Source of the DNA: Akkermansia muciniphila
Lineage (GTDB): Bacteria > Verrucomicrobiota > Verrucomicrobiia > Verrucomicrobiales > V1-33
Length of the DNA: 12,128 nt
Direction of reading: 5' to 3'
Assembly: GCA_943331195.2 (NCBI GenBank)
Contig: CALQKQ020000055.1
Location: 1 to 12,128 of the forward strand
The translations under genes and the position numbers were made by a program. Within the stretch, counting starts at the first letter, position 1. Each line of letters begins with the position of its first letter. The notes beneath the pieces are model-generated. The model was not told the origin of the DNA. It was given only the letters and a program-made list of their open reading frames with translations, and did not search any database. Below are positions 9,701-12,128 of this stretch, piece after piece.

Positions 9701-10611
9701 GGCACTGCATCGTAATTAGCCGCCAAATCAATCCGGCCATTGAGCGAGACCGCCGTGCTGCTCTCAATGACCCCTTCCTGATGGACCGATTTCCCTGACA
9801 TCGAAACACTGCCGCGCCGGACTTCGATCAGGCCCCCGTTAGTCGCGGTGCCGCCATCGCTCCCCACGCGGCCCACATAGACATCCAACCCGCGCAGACT
9901 GGCGTCGGAACTTTGGTGCGCCGCTACCCCCACCTGAAGCCCCGCCGCCAGAATCACCTGACCCTGAGGAGCCAGCACAGAACCACCTTGGGTCACCTTC
10001 GGCCCCACTAGCGTGATTCTTCCCCCGTTTCCGTCCGCGCTCACCGGACTAGAAAGGAGGGCTCCAGATTGAACCGTCACCTCCCCATGGCGGTTGTCTG
10101 GAAGCGGCGAGGGCGCAGGGACAAACGCCGGTGTACCCTTGGTCCCAGCTGGAAGGGGCAAGGCACTAAAAAGAAACTGCGAGTCAGGATTGTTGAGCAA
10201 GCCGCGCGCGATGAGGTTATCGTTGATCGGCAACGATGACGCCGCCAGGGAACCGACATTGATCTTGCTCGCGCCGCCAAACAGGATGCCATTCTGATTG
10301 ATCAAATAAACTTGCCCCGGAGCGCTGATTTGGCCGAGAATCTGAGAGGGGCGGCCCGAAGGATCGGTGACCCTATTGAACGCAATCCATTGGGCCACGT
10401 TGGCCCCTCCGTCGCTTTGATCAAAAGTGAGATGCGTGTCGCGCCCCACGTTGAACGTCTCCCAGTTCAGCAGCGCCTGCTGCTGGGTTTGTTTGATCGC
10501 CACCTCCGCCGTGGCCCCACGCCGCGATTCAACCGGACGCAAAGTGCCCACCGGAACCCCGCTCAATTGCAAGCCCCCCAGCCCGAGTCCATTAGGCACG
10601 CTCGGCAGCAT
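1..10611 (-). CDS. Giant filamentous-haemagglutinin family (TpsA-like) adhesin, DUF3739 type; main open frame, 3' end outside window
   Basis: This is a probable secreted surface adhesin exported by two-partner secretion. The minus-strand frame is open from 10629 to base 1, with no stop seen; the first ATG is at 10611, giving 3,537 residues in the window. Domains in order are a TPS domain (about 10515 to 9975, with QQALLNWETFNVGR and NQNGILFG), a very long Gly/Ala/Ser-rich passenger with GGxVTLxAGGN-like strands, and a conserved C-terminal block with WSSRGNIAAGRSSKTV at 255 to 208. I saw no cysteine in the translated frame, which fits an extracellular beta-helix. The ATG at 10611 has no Shine-Dalgarno-like sequence, and the frame opened here lacks a signal peptide. 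The true N-terminus is almost certainly the separate frame at 10952 to 10563, so this is probably the body of a frame-broken gene. Family assignment is very likely; the ligand and biological role cannot be read from the sequence. Confidence 0.95.
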   Translation of the reverse strand, partial: MLPSVPNGLGLGGLQLSGVPVGTLRPVESRRGATAEVAIKQTQQQALLNWETFNVGRDTHLTFDQSDGGANVAQWIAFNRVTDPSGRPSQILGQISAPGQVYLINQNGILFGGASKINVGSLAASSLPINDNLIARGLLNNPDSQFLFSALPLPAGTKGTPAFVPAPSPLPDNRHGEVTVQSGALLSSPVSADGNGGRITLVGPKVTQGGSVLAPQGQVILAAGLQVGVAAHQSSDASLRGLDVYVGRVGSDGGTATNGGLIEVRRGSVSMSGKSVHQEGVIESSTAVSLNGRIDLAANYDAVPNPGFDAAVASTGNPFLFKSSGVVDLGPGSVMRILPEWSSAERAVGTELALRSQIHLQGKTVHFGGDARVLAPNALVSVQAGSWHVNEAITPPTSTFLAKGGQVYFEPGAGLDVSGSTGVVAPLSQVILSLVLRGGELAPAPLQRSGPLRGPTLTVDLRNQGVVNGRAWVGSPLADLTGYAALTERTVGELTAAGGSVDIAAGGSVVMQPGSGILVNGGHVEYLGGTVKTSRLWAEGHVVDINEALPDRIYRGLYSGTWDEVHARWGVSHTYAQALALTGEHQEPTYLHGADAGSLTMAAPGMALDGQLGGRAAPGPRQMRLSSHSSDLPQAGRLTLSFSGQTMLNNAVVTDYPAPPNLIFDDRAQAASSGFSLDAVGAPAALDEARGGTVYLSPTLMGEPGWGSLTVHNEGGDITVPRHVALQSRPGGGFSFVGSNIQSFGSMIAPGGSLHFQALNLTPFDVALIRQRPEEQRRLPEPNPGRGVFTLGRGAALSTAGLVVDDRWHAADPFAAPASLAGGSIDIRGYSADLLEGSAIDVRGGSLITPLGARYDGDGGSIVLQGGQDPQLQGLVGGRFTLGSRLLGNSGAVGGSLAMQAPLIRVGGRTGPGELGLRPGFFSQGGFRQFSLTGLPARDALGGLPPAFVIAAGTRVQPVAQSLVSVPHPLGGGFDRIVVQKPVGVRPPVSLSFTAAGLRDGILDVPLLRGDLLMGEGAVIRTDPLAQVSFAGRTVSLLGETFAPGGSIAVTAGDSNAARPNSDVALTTLFLGPNALLSAAGTTLRLPDAYGRKLGSVLPGGRVSLTGNLLAAAGSLIDVSGAQGVIEVHPAVADPLRRYQLPVSSGLTEGLGRLAVVPVRVDSNGGVIAMTGIDFLLSGATLHGYAGGPKALGGTLELASGRFYAPGNLPQPTDTNLSVWQNGSLLPGGVTGAVEAVGKPLPGKISGGFFGADSFTRGGFDALALGGSVRFQGPVVLEARGSLRVATEGILAADDVVRLSAPLVALGRPLATPQRPEDRRSPFATSFAPSYGPGQLIVAAEHLDLGTLSLQNIGSASLSAVHGDIRGSGVVNVMGNLTLRAGQLYPVTASPFEIFVYDYPSGGGVQPGSVTMETSGRRDLPLSAGGSLGVYASRIQHDGVLRAPFGSIALGWDGTGTAPRDWLAGNSIAIPRTQEIILGDGSITSVAALDPGTGQGRLIPYGVSRDGLSWIDPRGVDITAGGLPEKSVSIAGQVVRLAAGATVDLRGGGDLFAYRWVEGNGGLVDIVASRNSYAIVPGYRGDIAPIASYNDSALATNLIGGFVSSYENERLGLGDRIFLQGSATLPAGNYTLLPAGYALLPGGVLVTPQAEQRTGVGELLDGASIVSGYQIAGMNGAGRGPTLASQFELARGSVIRQRAEYETYLGDAFLSDAAGRLNLPPPLLPKDSGRLLFQASQGLSLAGSVLSGSISGGRGSQVDISSTLPFIINRSGSGAPGSNALSSAVLQRWQAESLVIGGKRTTDADGRTMLHVASSGIEVDNAGAPLTAADLTLAATGGITLAPGAQLRSTGSVLADDYEVEGNGVLVRVSSAPDAAVIRRGAAPATSTVSLTIGAGAELIGGGIALDSTHAMALDPTAGLAARAYAINSGRISLVLGEADSPPASTGLVLTGSVLTKLQSGTTLALRSYSSIDLIGEGQIGGGLDRLVLHAGEIRGLHLTGEGFGFAAKEIQLGNPQGASSLGLGSLALSTARVRFNADVVRMTPGDVAWQGFGEVGFQAAQGVIGEGTGGMATAADMVIAAPLVTGAAGSHRSLTAGGNLTLQATGAASALAPGLGATLVLSSARTSLGSSVLLPSGSLTASSTGGPLLVQGRLDVAGQPQTFYDVTRYADGGTITLDSVTGDVVLGGGSLVRVAAGSGGGSAGSLSVIAPQGHFLDGGALAGAAGSGGTAGSFSLDTLALTTTAGLTSALSTAGFTQSQTFRIRRGDVFIDGMAVARQFALAADQGSITVAGTVDAAGPTGGMIQLAANQNVTLSESARLTVAGQRFDSAGKGGEITLEAGGQRLGVAGAGVLHLAAGSTLNLAVAEQTSTSAALGQFSGKLHLRAPQTAGGTDLGITAFQSTVLHPSSILVEGYKLYDLTASGGPITAAVQNQIRNDGLAFLGAPGVGNANESAITNRLLSSNAGLASALVLVPGAELINRAGPLTLGTASSTTLQDWDLSGYRFGAKGGAGFLTMRAAGDLIFNNSLSDGFTPFVPVNNPPATNLQLWQGRLMAPNPLLPGNAQSYSYRLTAGADLGGVSFAAVPSRSSAPGSLLLGKAGTSTDEQNNTVPGGDNALTRSVIPQRWQVIRTGSGDITVSAARNIQLLNHFAAIYSAGAAVADPTLGGTFEVPRPGQPPSGTSGLGAAQLTTLYPAQYAMGGGNVTLNAGGNIEHLTRNAAGQLVADSVWQLPNNWLYRRGTVDSATGQFAQGRSSNEVLSTSWWVDYSQFFQGVGALGGGQVSLAAGGNVSNVDAVAPTNFRVTKGNPSDPLAANQTAVEWGGGDVTVRAGNQIDGGIYYVERGVGTLYAGGSILTNATRSVLSPSSLAAGQGHAYTQLPTTLFAGRAHFEVSAKGSILLGPMANPFLLPEGLGNSIWYKSYFSTFAPQASLNVSALGGDVTFRTESTSAAGLAPLLFQWAVNKQMLGSDSAARGKPWLRLNESGLAELIRYRTMVSVQPGTLQAYASSGSIRLAGNLTLAPSPTGQLALLAAGAIDALQPTGLINDSGKGFTAWAASRINVSDADALDLANPWNPLGYTTAQAQAVATPQPLFFAGLDALFSETGSTTGVLQTKQALHAPGLLHRNDVAPLRLYAGAGDISGLTLFAPKASRIFAGGDLADVALYIQNIHDDDVSIIASGRDIIPANASAALRVAATRPGNVVTSEGGVAEAGPLAGDIQISGPGSLQVLAGRTLDLGTVAGRADGTGVGLTSVGNARNPYLRFTGAHLVAAAGLGASTGLGHSALDFDSFIDRYVTGGNGSQYLAELAPEMGGKSFDQWEGEEQKRLALEVFYRILRDAGRGHAGTATTTGGGYEDGFAAIGVLFPFTGAGDILTRGRDIRTRNGGNISLLAPGGGLALANTAIGNPLAPPGIVTESGGNISIFTDGDVSVGIGRIFTLRGGNQIIWSSRGNIAAGRSSKTVKNAPPTRVLMDPQSAAVQTDLAGLATGGGIGVLATVAGVDPGNVDLIAPVGVVDAGDAGIRSSGNLSIA
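760..9974 (-). other. Beta-helix-like passenger region of the adhesin
   Basis: About 3,070 residues of short strands rich in Gly, Ala, Ser, Val and Leu, with recurring forms such as GGxxxLxAGG and GAxLxVSG. They fit a right-handed beta-helix like that of FHA, but I could not find a strict repeat period by eye. Several non-repetitive aromatic stretches interrupt the strands: IYRGLYSGTWDEVHARWG (about 8961 to 8908), SWWVDYSQFFQG (2316 to 2281) and WQLPNNWLYRRG. I recall these as conserved landmarks in large adhesins of this kind, so they may be loops or side domains projecting from the helix. Codon use and composition look even throughout, with no sign of an insertion. Confidence 0.75.
3911..4026. 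repeat. Pair of imperfect direct repeats inside the adhesin gene
   Basis: Two similar stretches of about 30 bases (3911 to 3940 and 3994 to 4026), both beginning CTTCCGGCA on the plus strand, lie about 83 bases apart start to start. On the coding strand they give Gly/Ser-rich turns AGSGGGSAGS and AGSGGTAGS. They most likely reflect the repetitive protein fold rather than a mobile or regulatory element. Confidence 0.5.
9975..10515 (-). other. TPS (haemagglutination activity) secretion domain
   Basis: This is the N-terminal secretion domain that the POTRA domains of an outer-membrane TpsB transporter recognise. Visible marks are QQALLNWETFNVGR, a GGANVAQWIAFNRV strand, and NQNGILFG at 10299 to 10276. 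The last is a variant of the NPNGI motif of FHA-type proteins, with Gln for Pro. Then come LPINDNLIARGLLNNP, LFSALPLPAGTKGTPAF and GGRITLVGPKVTQGGSV, an order typical of the giant DUF3739-type adhesins. If frames are rejoined the domain covers about residues 147 to 327, after the signal peptide and linker. Boundaries are approximate. Confidence 0.9.
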
Positions 10612-10952
10612 TGCCCAGGATGATTGGGATCAAGCCCGAGATGGTCCGCGCCATTTCTCGCGGACAAGGTGCGCGCTTGGTCCTGCATCGCCCGCACCGC
10701 TTGGAGCGCCTGGGCCGTTTTTGCTAAGGCATCCTGCTGGCTCACGCGGGCCTGTTGCTGGGCAGCCACCGCCGCCCCCACTGATGAATCCGCCGGGCGG
10801 ACATTCCCCCCAGCTCCCCCTCTCAAGAGATCGCCAGCCCATAACGATCCCGCTACCAGCCAAGCACCAACGCTCGCGGTGATGACCGGCCACCGCTGCC
10901 TGCGGAACTGGCTGAGAAAACGGGAAAGGCGGGGGAACATGCGCGGGGCCAC
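10563..10952 (-). CDS. N-terminal piece of the giant adhesin: signal peptide and Ala/Gln-rich linker, cut off from the TPS domain by a frame break
   Basis: This 129-codon frame reads as the missing start of the adhesin. Residues 1 to 20 are Arg-rich, 21 to 39 are hydrophobic (WPVITASVGAWLVAGSLWA) with likely signal-peptidase cleavage after Ala39, and GDLLRGG follows. Residues 59 to 97 are Ala/Gln-rich and could form a short helix or coiled coil. Up to GLDPNHPGQ (residue 114, ending at 10611) it looks like family sequence. The last 15 residues contain three cysteines and look like out-of-frame translation ending in TGA at 10563. Rejoined at 10611, it continues as MLPSVPNGLGLGGLQL, as expected for these adhesins. 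The start is GTG at 10952, three bases after the isomerase stop, with GGAG about 14 bases upstream; ATG at 10940 is an alternative. An independent small secreted protein is possible but less likely. Confidence 0.75.
   Translation of the reverse strand: MAPRMFPRLSRFLSQFRRQRWPVITASVGAWLVAGSLWAGDLLRGGAGGNVRPADSSVGAAVAAQQQARVSQQDALAKTAQALQAVRAMQDQARTLSARNGADHLGLDPNHPGQCCRACLMDSGWGACN
10609..10632 (-). other. Frame junction (apparent -1 frame break) inside the adhesin gene
   Basis: The upstream frame reads GLDPNHPGQ and ends its plausible family sequence at CAA (10613 to 10611). The downstream frame resumes at ATG, which re-uses base 10611. The downstream frame is closed upstream by TGA at 10632 to 10630, and the upstream frame is closed by TGA at 10565 to 10563, so any switch must fall between these stops. 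One extra base near 10611 would give a continuous protein of at least 3,651 residues. I see no X-XXY-YYZ slippery heptamer in the correct phase. A run of six G on the minus strand (10579 to 10574) lies in the overlap, but a switch there would leave an unlikely CCRACLMDSGWG segment. Confidence 0.8.
10836..10952 (-). other. Predicted Sec signal peptide of the adhesin
   Basis: The segment has a long basic n-region (seven arginines in the first 20 residues), a hydrophobic core of about 19 residues, and a small-residue end SLWA before GD. This fits Sec export to the periplasm, the first step of two-partner secretion. The n-region is longer than in an ordinary signal peptide, and the extended signals of large TPS exoproteins are similar. 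Starting at ATG 10940 would shorten the n-region by four residues but leave the core intact. Confidence 0.75.
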
Positions 10953-10955
10953 AGG

Positions 10956-11855
10956 CTATTTTTTTTCTCCCCCGCCGATCTGGCCAAGCGCGAGTTCATT
11001 GATCGCCAATGGATTGACCTGAAGCAGACGGGCCAAATACAACTGACTGTTAGCGCGCGTCTGTTCTAGGCGGAGCTGTGCCCTGAGCTGGGAGCGGATT
11101 TGATCTAGCGTCGGCGTGTAGGCTTCGCGCGCATCCAGCAGTTTGACGATATGCCAACCGTCATTCAAGCGGATCGGTTCGGAGATGGCATCAACTTTTA
11201 AAGCACTGAGCTTCTCGCGAATCTCCGGCTGAATCTGGGTTTCGGCCAGCCAGCCGATTTCCCCGCTGCGCCCCGCGCTCGCCGCGTCGTCGCTGTGTTC
11301 ACTCGCGATGTGGGAAAACGCCACCGCACTCGCCTTGAGCGCTTTCTGGACGATTTCAAGCTTAGCCTGAGCTTTATCCAGCGCGGCCTTTTCCGCGTCT
11401 TTCGCCGCCGCAATAAAGATTTGCCCCAGCTGAAACGACTTGGGCACGCCCAACTGCGTCTTGGCCGTTTCATAGGCCGACCCCAGTTCTGCTTCGTTCG
11501 GATAGCTCGCCGGGGGAGTGGACACGCTTTGCAAATAACTTTCCGTCAATGCCACCTCGCGCGCCTTGGCCAGCTGTGCGGCCACTTCCGGCTTTTTGTC
11601 ATAACTCTTGGCCTCGGCTTCTTTCAGCAGCACCCGCTGCACCAACAGGGAGCGCACCACCTGATTGAGCAGGCTCGGGTCGTTTCTGATGGCGGCCCCA
11701 TCGCTAGCGCTCAGCGCTGCTAGGGAATCTTTGACTTCGGCCGCATTCACGGTGAGGTCGCCGATGCGCCCGATCACAGGCTCCGTGCCAACTTTGGCAT
11801 CTGCCCATGCGCCCGAGGAGAAAGTCAGCAACAAGAGAAGGGTGGTTATTTTCAT
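10956..11855 (-). CDS. Periplasmic parvulin-type peptidyl-prolyl cis-trans isomerase (SurA/PpiC-like chaperone)
   Basis: This 299-residue protein is a probable periplasmic folding factor that isomerises Xaa-Pro bonds and holds outer-membrane or exported clients unfolded. A signal peptide covers residues 1 to 18 (hydrophobic core TLLLLLTF, cleavage after AWA). Residues 28 to 135 are helical and SurA-N-like. The rotamase domain is about 141 to 245, with LGQIFIAA, FSHIASEHSDDAASAGRSGE, IGWL and GWHIVKLLDARE in the usual order. Gln145 stands where most parvulins have the HIL histidine, whereas His235 in GWHIV is kept, so catalysis could be weak and chaperoning the main role. A helical tail (251 to 280) and a Gly/Lys end follow. 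ATG at 11855 fits the signal peptide but has no clear Shine-Dalgarno sequence; it starts 12 bases after the previous stop, suggesting translational coupling. Adjacency to the adhesin suggests that protein is its client, as with Par27 and FHA in Bordetella. Confidence 0.93.
   Translation of the reverse strand: MKITTLLLLLTFSSGAWADAKVGTEPVIGRIGDLTVNAAEVKDSLAALSASDGAAIRNDPSLLNQVVRSLLVQRVLLKEAEAKSYDKKPEVAAQLAKAREVALTESYLQSVSTPPASYPNEAELGSAYETAKTQLGVPKSFQLGQIFIAAAKDAEKAALDKAQAKLEIVQKALKASAVAFSHIASEHSDDAASAGRSGEIGWLAETQIQPEIREKLSALKVDAISEPIRLNDGWHIVKLLDAREAYTPTLDQIRSQLRAQLRLEQTRANSQLYLARLLQVNPLAINELALGQIGGGEKK
10959..10975 (-). promoter_or_regulatory. Purine-rich stretch with an A8 run, possible ribosome binding site for the adhesin start
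   Basis: The last codons of the isomerase gene give GGGGGAGAAAAAAAA, just before its TAG stop. The GGAG core lies about 14 bases before the GTG at 10952, longer than the usual spacing but the only Shine-Dalgarno-like element there. The eight-A run is also a place where replication, transcription or sequencing can slip. Confidence 0.4.
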
Positions 11856-11867
11856 ACAGGTTTGGTG

Positions 11868-12128
11868 CTAGAAATGGCGTGGTTTAGAAGAAGGCGGGCT
11901 TGCGGCGGGCGCAATGGGGGCATCAGACTTGACCGGAGTCGGCTTGGTGGATGGCTTGCCGTCGCTCGGAACCGGCTTCAGTTTGCTGTCCTCCAGCTTG
12001 TCAGCGTAGTCCTGCACCTGCTCCTCCAGCCGAGCCTTGGCCAGCCCGGTGAAGGGCTCACGCGCCACAATCGCCCGGCCCAAACTGAAATCGGCGTAGC
12101 GCTGCAAAATGTCTTTACCGGTCTTGTA
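11868..12128 (-). CDS. Unidentified protein, C-terminal fragment (5' end outside window)
   Basis: The frame is open from the right edge to TAG at 11868, giving 86 codons. I do not recognise the family. The first half (YKTGKDILQRYADFSLGRAI, then EPFTGLAKARLEEQVQDYAD) looks helical and amphipathic. The second half is a low-complexity tail rich in Pro, Lys, Ser and Ala, ending SKPRHF, and is probably disordered. An internal TTG at 12107 could serve as a start, but the reading remains open and protein-like to the edge, so a partial longer gene is more likely. The end is not that of an outer-membrane beta-barrel, so it is unlikely to be the TpsB transporter. It is probably co-transcribed with the isomerase. 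Confidence 0.7.
   Translation of the reverse strand, partial: YKTGKDILQRYADFSLGRAIVAREPFTGLAKARLEEQVQDYADKLEDSKLKPVPSDGKPSTKPTPVKSDAPIAPAASPPSSKPRHF

Noticed and set aside
10563..10632. Programmed -1 ribosomal frameshift site
   Set aside because: No X-XXY-YYZ heptamer in the right phase is present in the overlap. I cannot exclude recoding altogether, but the sequence gives it no support.
10630..10893. Minus-strand 87-codon frame just ahead of the adhesin body, in the body's own phase
   Set aside because: It ends in TGA at 10630, and its Gly/Pro-rich reading overlaps the convincing signal-peptide frame, so it is not the true N-terminus.
11868..12128. TpsB (FhaC-like) transporter C-terminus
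   Set aside because: It lacks the amphipathic beta-strands and terminal aromatic strand of a barrel; the end is a Pro/Lys/Ser-rich tail.

Overview
The whole window is read from the minus strand, is GC-rich by eye, and looks like one tightly packed operon. Transcription order is right to left: the tail of an unidentified gene (12128 to 11868), a secreted parvulin-type peptidyl-prolyl isomerase (11855 to 10956), then a giant exoprotein of the filamentous-haemagglutinin / two-partner-secretion (TpsA) type that fills the remaining 10.9 kb and runs off the left edge without a stop. Gaps between genes are 12 and 3 bases, and no stretch over 300 bases lacks a gene.

The giant gene is the main content. 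One minus-strand frame is open from 10629 to base 1, about 3,540 codons. It encodes a TPS secretion domain with the NQNGILFG motif, a very long Gly/Ala/Ser-rich beta-helix-like passenger, and the conserved C-terminal block of the DUF3739 adhesin family. The expected N-terminus (Arg-rich leader, hydrophobic signal segment, Ala/Gln-rich stretch) is intact but lies in a different frame (10952 to 10563), directly behind the isomerase gene. The two parts join cleanly if one base is re-read or added near 10611. In the sequence as given, the secretion signal is therefore separated from the secretion domain by a -1 frame break. This is the most notable observation: it may be a recent inactivating deletion, a reversible off state, recoding, or a sequencing error.

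Functionally, the isomerase probably helps keep the giant exoprotein export-competent in the periplasm, as the parvulin Par27 does for Bordetella FHA. The outer-membrane TpsB transporter that such a protein needs is not in the window.

The organism is probably a Gram-negative bacterium, because TPS exoproteins need an outer membrane. The arrangement (an N-terminal GDLLRGG followed by an Ala/Gln-rich segment, the long conserved passenger, then DUF3739) resembles the giant adhesins I recall from Verrucomicrobiota, especially Opitutales. That assignment is from memory of the family and is moderate at best. I see no RNA genes, CRISPR arrays, insertion sequences or transposase genes.
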